A stretch of 64,000 nucleotides of DNA from Trichobilharzia szidati (taxonomy: Eukaryota > Platyhelminthes > Trematoda > Strigeidida > Schistosomatidae), in contig OX235274.1 of assembly GCA_944472155.2 (NCBI GenBank), positions 34,532,052 through 34,596,051 of the forward strand, in the 5' to 3' direction. A program made the position numbers and the translations under genes. Below, one piece after another: positions 10,470 to 21,298 of the stretch (its first letter is position 1; the number at the start of each line of letters is the position of its first letter). A model generated the notes under the pieces. That model did not search any database, was not told where the DNA came from, and saw only the letters and a list, made by a program, of their open reading frames with translations.

Positions 10470-11990
10470 AAGCTACAGGTTGATCACAATTCAAGTTCGA
10501 CAGAAGCTGAAGAACGAGTTTACTAAGGGCAAATTCACTGCAGTCATTAAAGAAAAGACAGAGGTATCACTAAGGAAGCCTGTGGGGAGACCACTGGAAT
10601 TCTTTGAAAGTGATGTTGAAAGGAGCCTACATAATCTTCCTAGGATGGAGGAAGAGAGGAAATGAAGGATGGCTGTCTCCATACCCATGGAAGTCAATAG
10701 GCGGAAAAGAGCGAGAGAAGGTGAAAGAGAAGATGAACGAATGCAGAGATGGAAAACGAAAGGAAAAGCTGAGTACAGCCTACTTCGTTCCCAATATAGG
10801 ACTGAGGAAGAGTATTTGAAAAGGCAAAAGGCAATTCCACAAGACACTGGTAATTGAAGCATAAAAGACGGTAGGTAAGAAAGACCCCAGAACACTGTAT
10901 AAGATGACCAGATTTCTACCCTGGAAGAGATTAACATAAGTCAAACCAATGGAAGATCGTGGAGAGAACCTAATTCCCAAAGAGGACAAAGCAAGAAAAC
11001 AATAGATTGAGTACTTCAAAGGACTCTTGAACCGACCATCATCTGCGACGCATCCAGAATACCACCAACAGCATGCACAGAACTGCCAGTGTACAAAAGC
11101 AGAAGCTGCTGAAGGACAGCTGTAGAGACATCAGAACAGGACGGAGTTCCTAATGAAGCACTGAAAAGGGATACACAGACTGCTGCGTACATGCCCACTC
11201 CACTATTGCAGAAGGTTTGGAAGGAAGCAAAGGCATCTATGAATATGATGAAAGGCTACTTTGTCAAAATGCCAGAAAAGAGAGACTTAAGTATTTGCAA
11301 GAATTGGCGAGAATGCATGTCCATATTCATCGCAAATAAAGGTTAAACTAAGTCATCCTTGAGAGACTAGAGAAATCTCTGGAAGCAAAACTTCATCCAA
11401 AACAAGCTAGATTCAGGAAGGGAAAATTATGTGAGGACCAAACTGAAACACAACGCATCATCATCGAACAGAGCATAGAGTGTCAGACAGTTGCATGCTT
11501 CAACTTCATTGAGTTTGTGAAGATATTCTTTAGTGAAGTAGGCTGGAAAGTGGCACAACGCTATTCAGTCCTTCATATATGTAATAACATCATTTGACAA
11601 CCGTATGATGTTGCGAGGTGTCAAGTGATTCACAGAGTACAGCTCAGTAAAGCACTGGTAGTGAGACAGAAGTAAGACGAGGCTGCCTACTATCACTGAT
11701 AATATTCTTGATTGTGTTGGACTGAGTCATGCGACAGACTGTAAGAGGGGGGGAGAGAAGCGCCTATATTGGACCATCAGAAAGATCCTAGAAGATCTGG
11801 ATATCTCAGGTAAATTGTGTCTCATGTCACACACATTAGAAGATTTACAAGCAAAAAGCCATAAGTTGGCAGAAGAAGTAGCAAAGAGAGCATTTCAGGT
11901 AAGCGCAGAGGAGACAAAGGTGATGAAGATAGCTAAGGAATAACAACAAATGCCAATCAACATCAATGGTGATCGTACAATTTGACAGTC
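10470..11990 (+). pseudogene. RTE (SR2-like) reverse transcriptase pseudogene
   Basis: The longest RTE coding relic in the window. Translated in shifting frames, it gives a pre-RT region near 10.98-11.16 kb with an IEYFKGLLNRP-like motif. It is followed by an early RT block near 11.28 kb (RDLSICKNWRE), an FRKG-type block near 11.41 kb, and a loop equivalent to VRQGCLL near 11.68 kb. At about 11.8 kb lies the post-catalytic CLMSHTLEDLQAKSHKLAEE segment, which is diagnostic by match to 25.5 kb. No single frame exceeds about 80 residues on this strand, so it is dead. The 148-residue frame on the opposite strand is a shadow. The extreme 5' part (10470-10790) is less certain. Confidence 0.75.
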
Positions 11991-12544
11991 ATAATATATC
12001 AAGACGTAAAATTACCTGAACGATTTGATTAGGCGGCTAAATAGGTCCAATAGTTTCTCGAGTACACACCAAGCGCAATGCAACAGAATTATTCAATAAA
12101 AATCAACCGTATAAAGTACTTGAGAACCAAGAAGAATATCCTCAACAACGTGGGATCAAAACTCTGTTAGGAACAATCGCAATGCTCACAGACACTCCAA
12201 GGTCAGGATGAGCTTATCTCATTCAAACAAAATCGCAGTTGCTTCAATACACATACTTCATGTAGCCAATATCTTATATCTCTGTTAATATGAAAATTAA
12301 ACTTCTTTATGTAAAATTATGAAGAAATAACTGCATACTGATGCTTCGTGGATTACTGAGTCTTTGGGTATTTCAGGGTAGCGAGAATGTCCATCTAAAC
12401 TCTTAGAAAGCAGTAAGCTGCAGACGACTTAAATGTTGCGACAGTTTTTATGCTTTTATTTGATTTATCGCCAAAGACTTGCCAACCCACTTATCAGTAA
12501 AGCATAAGATGATTTATACATCAAATTTCCTGTAGAATCGATGT
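11991..12544. other. Spacer, nothing recognised
   Basis: No feature could be supported. Confidence 0.35.
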
Positions 12545-12945
12545 TTGAATTCCCAATTTTCAAATTATTTGCGATTTACAGAGTTCGAGGTGAAATGCTA
12601 ACTCAGTTTCCCTTGGAAACCGAAACTATTCAGCTCACAACATGTGATCTGCTTGAATCTCCAAGTGGTAATCAGGACCACAGTCGGCTCACACCGCCAG
12701 ATTACTTACTATCTACATGAGTGAACTCTGTAAATTGAGAATAACTTGCAAATTGTGAATTTAATTTATGGAATTACCAGCCAGCCCACGTAGCTAACCG
12801 GTAATTGTGTGATTTGAACTGATTCGGCCAACTCTCCGGGTTGAGTCAAACTGGTTACAGCATTGATGAGCTTGGCACCAAGTGAGCGAAACGGTCGTCC
12901 AGTGTTTAAATCACCTGGATCTTGCTAACAAAGTTTATTTGTCTA
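12545..12945. repeat. Unassigned repeat unit with inverted arms and hammerhead-like segment
   Basis: Arms of about 37 bp (12550-12590 and 12720-12765) are imperfect inverted repeats, both carrying the ATTTACAGAGTTC segment. Downstream, 12862-12920 contains TTGATGA, a hairpin around CTTGGCACCAAG, GCGAAAC and GGTCGTCCAGTG. This is the order of a hammerhead with a damaged 5' core. Family not recognised. Confidence 0.45.
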
Positions 12946-13544
12946 TGTGAGTCACATGCAACTTCTCATCTTAATCAATCAGTGGTATGTAGGCTGACAT
13001 AAAATTGATGGAAAAATGTAATATCTCTCGAATATTTTGCAACTGAGTATTGTGCAAATAATACTGATATCTTCCTCGTTTGTTTCTTATTAGGCACTAC
13101 TCAATGTCAACACCTGATTCTAGCGTCTCTTTTTCAGTGACTTTTATGTTGACACAAAAATTATCATTTCTTTTTTAACCTTACATGCCATACTACTTAA
13201 ATCTAATTTGGGTAGTATAATTCTATATCAAAAATAATCAGTGCAACTTTGATGTTGAGAAAGATGCCGATTAATATGCAGCACTTGAAGCATGTTGTCA
13301 CTTTACATATATAAAACAGAAATGTTCAGAAAGGTTAGGCCTAATGTTCTCTATGCATATTCAAACCAGTTCATTATGATCTGTGAAGCAGTGTGTTCGC
13401 ACCGATTCATATTTATATAAAAATGTAGTGAGTACACGACAGTGTTTGATGCTAGTAGTAATTCGTAGTACAGGGGATAGACCGACGAAAATGCACATAA
13501 AATCAATATTTGAATGGAAAGCTTCCTTATTTTATCATATATTT
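12946..13544. other. AT-rich spacer, nothing recognised
   Basis: No feature could be supported. Confidence 0.35.
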
Positions 13545-13945
13545 ATTCTTTAGGGTTCCGATGACTCACTTGTCAATTCCTATTGGGATTCCACTCGAGC
13601 AATGACTGGCGCGCGACGTCATTCGACGGCCTCCTCAATGTATGCCCAATCCATCTCCATTTTCTCCTACATATCTGTTGAGCAATCTGCTCTTGGTTGG
13701 TTTGTTCCAAGCCAGACTTTCTTGTTACCAATTCTTTCTGGCTATTTGATTTTCAGTAATGAGCTTGCAAACGCAGCAGTTGATGGAAGTCTGCAACCTG
13801 TTTGAAATGCTTTTCGTGACTGACACGCAGTTCAAGTTTCTGACACGTATAGAAGGACTGAAGCTTCTCAATGAGAATACGTAAACATTCTGCTTTATAA
13901 GAAGCGCATAATCTAATCACTTTCTGAGTAATATCAGACACATTT
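13545..13945 (-). mobile_element. RTE (SR2-like) LINE, short 3' fragment
   Basis: Minus-strand RTE fragment covering the C-terminal coding part. The TCCACTCGAGCAATG and ATGCCCAATCCA segments align with the same region at 24.9 and 34.95 kb. Strongly truncated at the 5' end. Confidence 0.75.
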
Positions 13946-14429
13946 TATTCATGGCTGCATGTATTACAGGTGCCGCAGTGCCTGGATAACCATCACAGAA
14001 TGCGAGGAGAATTCGGGTGAATTCAGCATTAGAACATAGACAGTCAAGACAACCTCCTGTTATACATAGGGTGTACATTTTTGGAAGAAACCAAGAATAT
14101 TAAATTAATTATAAAACAATAACTTCTTAATTCGAAGGGACAGATCATCCACTGACCGTAGGCTTATGCAAAATTCCATTGTCTGCGTGATTTGTCTGAT
14201 ATGACTGTTGATTCATATGACCTAATTAATTGCTCTCAAGTATATTGACTTCATATGAGCATATTTTGACATCATGATTTGAAGTTTACTGAAGGAAATC
14301 AAGGGTTATAACACATGATAGAATACCATGCTGGCTTTGCCTGATTTCAAAATTTTCATTCAAATAGTTTTATTTTTGATGTGTAAAATTATGCACACTA
14401 CTTTTGGAGGAATAACTCATTATAAATTA
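13946..14429. other. AT-rich spacer, nothing recognised
   Basis: No feature could be supported. Confidence 0.35.
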
Positions 14430-14545
14430 TTTAATTCAATTTAGATTTTTTCCTTCGATTTATTGAACCAATGTGCTCGGTCTCACGTTGACATTCCAGC
14501 TAGTTGTGCAGATGCTTCGGTGACGTTTGGTCTGGGAGAATCAAA
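14430..14545 (-). repeat. S-alpha-like SINE, partial minus copy
   Basis: Only the family 3' part is present (GTGCTCGGTCTCACGTTGAC). It is placed head-on to the plus copy that follows. Confidence 0.65.
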
Positions 14546-14577
14546 ACTGAATTAAATAATAAATAAGACCAATTGCA

Positions 14578-14750
14578 CAATGGGTGGCCATCGTGGTCTA
14601 AGTGCTCTAGTGGACAACACTTTGGCGTTTGAAAGTATGGGCACTGGGTTCGAGCCCCAGTGGAAATACCATCACTCACGGGGAAATGCAGGTGCATCCG
14701 GTTGACGAGTTCCAAATAGGACGAAATGAGCATCCTGGATTTCACTAATA
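14578..14750 (+). repeat. S-alpha-like hammerhead SINE, plus copy
   Basis: The tRNA-like head at 14580-14665 includes GGTTCGAGCC (B box). The hammerhead region at 14694-14740 has stem I ATCCGG paired with CTGGAT, core TTGACGA at 14702-14708, stem II TTCC/GGA, GAAA at 14723-14726 and the predicted cleavage-site ATC at 14732-14734. The C3 to U change should abolish activity while the stems are still intact. Confidence 0.75.
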
Positions 14751-14984
14751 ATAAATTATGTGTGGATGTCGAGATTTCAAATTCTGGTAGACTAGACTAG
14801 ACTCATTTTTCCCTTTGCAATCATTATTATCACAGTGCAACAAATATACGTCGCTAGATGTCTTAATCAGAAGAACTAACACAGGAAATTTAGAAACACA
14901 AGTATATAGAAAATCATAGCACTAAATATTCAGCTATGGCAGCAATAAGCCAATCACAAACAAAAGAAACTGCGTACAGATATT

Positions 14985-16100
14985 GTTTAAAAGAGTTCAG
15001 ACATACTGTAGTACTCCAGCATTGATAATAATGGAAGAAAATACCCACTAACTGTCTTCAAAAAGAATTAATATCCGCACAATTCCATCAAAAAGTGTTT
15101 AAAATCGAGTCACAACGCCAACAGGAAACCATCATCAAAGAATAGAAGAAAATTCATCCTACCATACATAAAAAATATCTCCGAAATAACAGCTAGAATA
15201 TTGAAACCGTTTCAAATAGATATAGCACACAAGCCAGCCAGCTACCCAACACAATCACTTCATTTGATATAGTGCAAACCAAAATATCCACCCAACAGAA
15301 AAAGGAGATAAAATTAATACCATTCACAAAATAAATTGTATGAACTGTAACAGACATCACATTGGTCAAAGTGGGCGACGCCTTCGAATCAGAATCCAGG
15401 AAGAAAAATTAGCTGTGTGAAAATACATGATATATATTCTTTCATATCAATGCATGTAGATAATTATCGACATCATTTTGATTAGGATGATGTCGGAATT
15501 TTAGACAGAGTAAACTCCAAAGTGACAGGGAATTCCTAGAAGCCTGATACTCAGGCGAATCAGCGATTAACAAACATGTTAATATAGACCAAATCTGATG
15601 ATATTAGGTAGTTGGAGGAGATCGGCAGGAAGCTTTGAAACTAGGTTTCGTGCTAGTTGGCACTCAGCAGCAACGCGTATCTGCAACCTTGAAGGAACTC
15701 ATGTCCCTTCTGAGATTCGAACCCGCGTCACCCAGTGCTGCAGTCAGAGACGTAGTGGGTATTTGGATTGGACACTAGTAACTAGTGTGACATGTCTAGT
15801 TCTTTCTTTGGTGCAGACCAAATCTACCAACTAATAAAAAGTAAATCATGTGACGGGAAAGTTCAAAATCCAAGTCGATGAAAAATGATTAAAATATATG
15901 TAAATCGACTAACAATCATAAAGGTGGTAACTAGGAGACGCAATTCTATCATTCATGGACAATTTAAATCATTCCGCTTTGTGCTAAGAATTGCGATGAA
16001 GAGGGTTGACAATTGTACTGAGTCATTTTTGTTGCATATGTTTAGGTTGACATTATTGAACATGAATTTCGTTAATAGTAACTCTTTCCACTAGTTCGTA
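14985..16100 (+). pseudogene. Penelope-like element remnant split by SINE C
   Basis: Sister copy of the PLE at 3.9-5.4 kb. The best-read segment (15300-15590, broken frames) gives a GIY-YIG core with IGQSGRRLRIRIQEEKLAV, followed by REFLEA-like text. The PLE continues after the SINE at 15826 into the shared 3' tail to about 16100. The uninterrupted site corresponding to the MITE insertion in the other copy is near 15.18 kb. Many stops; not functional. Confidence 0.7.
15597..15814 (-). repeat. tRNA-derived SINE family C inserted in a PLE
   Basis: A 218-bp insert bounded by an 11-bp direct repeat, AGACCAAATCT, at 15586-15596 and 15815-15825. The B-box is seen as GATTCGAACCC on the plus strand near 15714, so the SINE is in minus orientation. 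It shares sequence with the copy at 32.94-33.26 kb. Confidence 0.8.
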
Positions 16101-16129
16101 GTGGATTTCAAAATACAGATGTTGTCCCC

Positions 16130-16560
16130 AATCAACGTTATACTTTTCTCATTCCACGAATGTGTAGCTATAGTAAAATATTTTCTAAATTATTGTACGC
16201 ATGTGCTCCTGTGGGTTGAATCTTAGTGAAACGACTGAACACTTAAGAAAGTCTTGTTTTCAGTGAACAAAGAATATCCTTTCTACAACTTCATCAGTTT
16301 CTTTGACTACAGATTTTAACAATTAAAGCATTCTCGCTACTGGCCCGATGATTATGTTTTAAATGCTTTTAGTCATAAGTTTATGCCCATCCACTCTTAT
16401 TTTGAGTGATGTAGACGTTTGACCCACATATTTAATGGAGCATCCAGTACAAAGTATTTTGTGAATTACATCATTTTAGTCCAATTATTTTTTATTGAAC
16501 CTTTTAACTAATTTAGTTTGTTTCGAGTTAGATTCGCTGAGTTTGACACTATTCGAATAT
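16130..16560 (-). pseudogene. Penelope-like element, GIY-YIG fragment
   Basis: On the minus strand near 16340-16450 a frame reads ILCTGCSIKYVGQTSTSLKI, a recognisable GIY-YIG core of PLE type. It is followed by FLKCSVVSLRFN-like C-terminal text near 16.2 kb. No RT domain is visible. Its sequence differs from the neighbouring plus-strand PLE, so this is a separate insertion. Confidence 0.6.
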
Positions 16561-16604
16561 CTGCTTATTGAGTTTCCATTGAATTGACTCTGATTTAGCA
16601 GTGT

Positions 16605-17095
16605 TACAGTCTTTTACGAGTTCGTCACGGAATTATTTCAGTTAGAGAACCATTGAAAACCAGAACTGGAGTTCTGGACGGCCATCTGTTTCATCAGCCT
16701 AGTTTGGGAATCATCGGAAGTATGCACCCGCCACTAGGCTTCGAACCCAGGACCTTGTGGTTATAAGGCAAGCTCGTATACCATTCAGCCACTGGCAGCC
16801 GATTCAATGGCCAGCCAATTAATTCTAGTTTCTACCAATTCGTGATTTAGAATGACCCCAACCAATGTCGTCAGTAGGACATCCATCCTCACACTTGACT
16901 GGATGGACCTCACTGGTCACGACTTATCATTAGAACTCCAGGAAACGCCGTCCAATAGCAAGTCACTAGCGAACATCAGATTAATTTTCAAGATTTCGTT
17001 TGTGAGGATTTTTTACGAGTTGATCGCGGATTGTTGTCAGTTAGAGAACCATTGAAAACCAGGATGGAGTTTCCTGGAGTTCTAGTGAGAAGTCG
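16605..17095 (-). repeat. SINE family A-prime, minus copy plus adjoining 3' piece
   Basis: A nearly complete unit on the minus strand: 5' part at about 16850-16960, tRNA-like head at 16735-16800 (GGTTCGAAGCC-type B box on the minus strand), eroded hammerhead part at 16680-16720 and tail to 16605. A second tail and head junction lies at 17010-17095. A-prime shares the head, hammerhead position and tail of family A but has a diverged 5' half. Confidence 0.65.
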
Positions 17096-17699
17096 TGAAG
17101 TTTATTGCTCATAAACATATCAGGTTACTCACATGGCTTCATAATTTCTTTTATATTATCTCTTCTCTTCTCCTTGTTATTGATTGTGATTTTCCATATA
17201 TCCGGTATTGTTGTTGTTGCATTATTTCGATTTCCGGTGTCGGGCATGTATTCCGTGAACAAAGATACAGTAATCGACCTCTCTCTGAACCTGTCTATAT
17301 TAGATCAAGACATATAAACGAACGATTTTATTTTCAATTAGATCTTCTTCAGGCTTTACTCTAATTTACATGGCTTTATATAAAAGAAATCTAACTAATG
17401 ACGGTGAGTTTGTTGATGAAATAATAATAATAATAGATCTTAAATACCAGTAATAACGATGGTTATAATGATAGAAAATGTAATGATAATAAGGTTCATG
17501 TTCAGAAAAGTACAAGGAGTTTATGCAGGTAATGATAAGAATAACGAAGGCAGTAACTTGTATATGTAATCAATTCAATACATTAGTTGGGTCATACTTT
17601 AACAGTTACGTGGTGCTAAAGGTGAAGTGCACAGACAATCAGAGTTTAGATGAATACAGTAAAAGTACGAAGAAAATGGAAAATAAGAAAAGGTGGGAG
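17096..17699. other. AT-rich spacer, nothing recognised
   Basis: Apart from simple TAA and TTG runs, nothing could be supported. Confidence 0.35.
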
Positions 17700-19100
17700 G
17701 GTTTTAATTACAATTCACTTAGGCCAAGGAAGACACAAAGTTAGATTAAACTTCTTTTACATTTACAAAAACTAGCATCGACTGAGTAAAAAGCTGCTTC
17801 GAATTCCATTCGAAAAGTTTGATGAAATGCGACAGAGAACTTTGGAGGCACTTCTTCTCTCCATTTGGTGGTAATTGCTAGCAAGCGAATGAGACAAAAT
17901 AGAACTGTTTATAATGTTACTTTGCCTTTTCCGAACCATGAAGGGAGATGCCAAGTGATACGTTTGTTGAACTGTCCAATTGCTCGCCTTGAATAGCTTC
18001 CTCCACAGGAGGAGCTAAATTTGTAAATGCATATGGAAGTGGCACAGCTAGACAACTTATCTTTTACTTGGGAAACCATAATTGGCCGGCTGAAAAATTA
18101 TGCGTAAAGGGTGGAAGCAGTATAAATTCTTTTTATAGCTCCAGATAATCTTAGATTTCGATAGGACATCACTATACACGCTGACACTGAATTGCAGTTT
18201 CTGAGATAGTTGTTTCTTTTTAACAGTTTTCGGTTGCCCTTTATCATACACTGTATTCATGTATCGCCTTATAAATCTACTAGGATTACCCATTGGGATC
18301 AAAGTACTTTGGATGTATCTTAATTCACTTTCTAAGCAGTTATCTTAACATATTATATGTTACTTTTCGAAAATATAGCTCTGTCATGCCTCAGTGTGTG
18401 ATTGCTGAGTTTTCTCTAGATTAATCAATATTTTGGGGCTAATTATTCTAAACCGCATGGCGATTCCTTCATTCCCCTCGATTGGCTTTCCGTGAGCTGT
18501 GAGAAACGTTGTTGCTAGGGGGAATTCTACCTCCTTCATTTGCTCCTCTACGGATAATTCTGTTCTGTCATTTAGACTATCACCAATACACAATCTTGTT
18601 TTCAATTAAACCGTGACTATTTTAATAAGTATTTTAGTTTACTGAAGCTGACCAGTATTTCCTCCTCGTTTATTTCAGTGTCATTTTCAGTCGTTTCACT
18701 GAGTCAAATGAATCTACTCGTTTAGCTTTTGAATTTTCTCGTGTTGGTCTTAGTATTGTTGCAAAAAATCTTGACAGCATTTAAGTTGGTATTGTTTCCT
18801 GATTCTAAATTCGGTCTTATCGGAAATCCTTCTCTACTCAGTTTCGCAAAGCCATGTATGCTAGATATATTGCCCAATTTTGGCATAATTTCAAGCCATT
18901 TTCACTTGTCAAATGTTCCTTTGACCTATCGAATAACATTCACTGTTTCATTCACCATTTTGTTTGTAATTCTTTCCGAAGATTTTCGGTCACTCATGTT
19001 CTCTGTTAGAGTTGTTCTGCTAAGCATCACTGTTGTGTTTCCTTTGTCTGCTTGAGCGATTCTAATGGATCGATCAGCTGTAATGTCTTCAAGAGCTTCC
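17700..19100 (-). pseudogene. Penelope-like element, decayed near-full ORF
   Basis: Read on the minus strand in shifting frames, the 5' part near 19.05 kb gives ADKGNTTVMLSRTTLTENM, the typical PLE entry into the RT domain. It is followed near 18.85 kb by YGFAKLSREGFPIRP, equivalent to the PLE LPKxHK-xxxPLRP block. At 18057-18302 NPSRFIRRYMNTVYDKG is the RT-endonuclease linker. At 17772-17954 SSILSHSLASNYHQ and IRSSFLLSRC are the C-terminal part of the GIY-YIG domain. It is the most 5'-complete PLE seen here but heavily frameshifted. Confidence 0.7.
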
Positions 19101-19393
19101 AATGCCTCACTTATTATATTTAGTTTTTCTCCTCTTTGTTCTGTTCTTCAATGATGGTATACATTATGCTCATACCACTTATAATAATGTTATAATATAA
19201 TAATTCTTCTACGACCGTTTCAGTTATCGGTCTAAGATAGTCATGTTCTCACTCTTCGTTGTCACAACTGAAGTTCATTCCTCTCATTAATACACTTTGC
19301 TGTGCTTCCGTCACCATTTTATTGTCTGAAATGTTTACAGTCGAACTTATTTTTAATTTATGTGTGAAACTTGGGCACTGTGGTATTAAGTAA

Positions 19394-20122
19394 TTCCATA
19401 ATAGTTTGTTTATTAGATATATCACACAGTGAGTGAAACAGTATTATTTACTGGATGACAATGTTTCGAACAAAATTTATTGCGGTTCATAATCATTTCA
19501 TCAATTATAATCACACAACTTCAAAACTTGAACTTTACAGTTTTCTTTGTTCTCTCCTATTTATCGTCGTTGGGGTAGTAGAATTTCCCAGATATCCGTC
19601 AGCACAGGTGTTAAATAATTCCTATTACACGTGTTTGCAGTTGATTCGATAAACAAAGCTTCTGTTATCAATCTCTCCCTCCACCAAGTGACATTAGATT
19701 TTAAAACTGTCGTCTTATCCCATCCTATTGAATCTGGAGAATAGTTCAGCTATAGCACTACATGCAGTTGCACACAACCATAAAATAGCCTGCATGGGAT
19801 AGGATGACAGTTTTAAAATCTAATGTCACTTGGTGGAGGGAGAGATTGATAACAGAAGCTTTGTTTATCGAATCAACTGCAAACACGTGTAATAGGAATT
19901 ATTTAACACCTGTGCTGACGGATATCTGGGAAATTCTACTACCCCAACGACGATAAATAGGAGAGAACAAAGAAAACTGTAAAGTTCAAGTTTTGAAGTT
20001 GTGTGATTATAATTGATGAAATGATTATGAACCGCAATAAATTTTGTTCGAAACATTGTCATCCAGTAAATAATACTGTTTCACTCACTGTGTGATATAT
20101 CTAATAAACAAACTAATATGGA
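19394..20122. repeat. Near-perfect 729-bp palindrome
   Basis: The two arms, 19394-19723 and 19794-20122, are inverted copies about 330 bp long, separated by a 70-bp spacer. Identity is so high that a 65-codon frame (19455-19652 plus, 19865-20062 minus) is translated identically from both arms. Mismatches are seen only near the outer and inner ends. A diverged, single-orientation relative of the right arm plus spacer lies at 28381-28795. No coding function is implied by the small frame. Confidence 0.95.
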
Positions 20123-20184
20123 ACCAACGTTTTTCTGTTAACTTTTATATTCATGAATTTCTAAAAGTTAATTTATGGGGATTC

Positions 20185-20400
20185 AATTTGTTTCAAGTTC
20201 CATCACGGATTGATATCAGTTAGAGATACACTGAAAACCAGACAGTACGTCTAGACAGCTGTTTCTTCTTAGTTCGAGGCTGTTCATCAGTTCTCAACCA
20301 TCACTCTACTAGGGGTCAAACTAAGGACCTTCAGGTCATGAGGTCAAGTTCATTGACCACTCAACCACTTGAGCCGATATCCAGTGGTGCGTGCTTTCTA
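20185..20400 (-). repeat. SINE family A-prime, minus copy with intact hammerhead core
   Basis: The tRNA-like head is near 20320-20395. On the minus strand the core CTGATGA (20284-20290) and GAAA (20262-20265), then CAGCTGTC, are all retained, but stem II is eroded. Pairing of the remaining arms is weak, so activity is doubtful. Confidence 0.65.
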
Positions 20401-20499
20401 ACCTCTAATTCAATACGTGATCAAGTTTGAAATTAGTCTAATCGCCACAAACTAATTCTTGAAAATATTCATTCAAAAATCTATAAAACACAAAACAAT

Positions 20500-20850
20500 T
20501 GAGCCAAGAATGTCCTTTTCGATAATTTCCTTTTCTGGCTCTACAATTATATGTATGCATATTGATATACATAGAATATTCTAGATTAGTAGTCGATAAC
20601 AATATTGGCGTTTTTAAATAATGTCGATTTGTTAAGTAAGATCAGTGGAATTTTGGTTCATTAAAGATACTTAAATCATAATAATAATAATAATAATAAA
20701 AATGTAATAACAAATAGAATATCAACTAAAATTAGAAAAATTCCACAAAATTTGAGGATCATTCATACCTGGATGGCCAAGGTAAGGACAATGTCTGAAC
20801 TAACTTCTTTTGGATGCACAAATTAGGCTTCTTAATGTGGATCCCGAACA
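20500..20850 (-). repeat. Penelope-like 3' tail, minus arm of inverted pair
   Basis: Reverse copy of the PLE tail seen at 1.65-1.99 kb. It is uninterrupted near 20585-20600 (TACTAATCTAGAATATTC on the minus strand), which makes it the empty-site counterpart of the LINE insertion in the plus arm. Confidence 0.8.
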
Positions 20851-21298
20851 TCACCCTGCATAGTGGTTTAGTAAAGGATAAACAAAATCTGTTCATAGTG
20901 TTATTCTATCTCATCTAGTGGATACAGAACACAAGATTGATGTTAACCAGACTTTCACAGTCATTTACTGCATACCTCCGAATCTCAATTTCGCCTAAAG
21001 AGTTCGATTACTAAATATTGCTGAGGCTGGCTGTTGGGATCCACATTAAGAAGCCTAATTTGTGCATCCAAAAGAAGTTAGTTCAGACATTGTCCTTACC
21101 TTGGCCATCCAGGTATGAATGATCCTCAAATTTTGTGGAATTTTTCTAATTTTAGTTGATATTCTATTTGTTATTACATTTTTATTATTATTATTATTAT
21201 TATGATTTAAGTATCTTTAATGAACCAAAATTCCACTGATCTTACTTAACAAATCGACATTATTTAAAAACGCCAATATTGTTATCGACTACTAATCT

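Noticed and set aside
10604..10857. Small basic proteins in overlapping frames
   Set aside because: They are pieces of the RTE pre-RT region in shifted frames.
10491..10937. 148-codon minus-strand frame
   Set aside because: It is antisense to the plus-strand RTE relic and has no motif.
18729..19055. 108-codon hydrophobic plus-strand frame
   Set aside because: It is antisense to the start of the minus-strand PLE (ADKGNTTVML region).
19455..20062. Duplicated 65-codon gene
   Set aside because: Identity of the two frames is explained by the palindrome; the diverged copy at 28.4 kb does not keep the frame.
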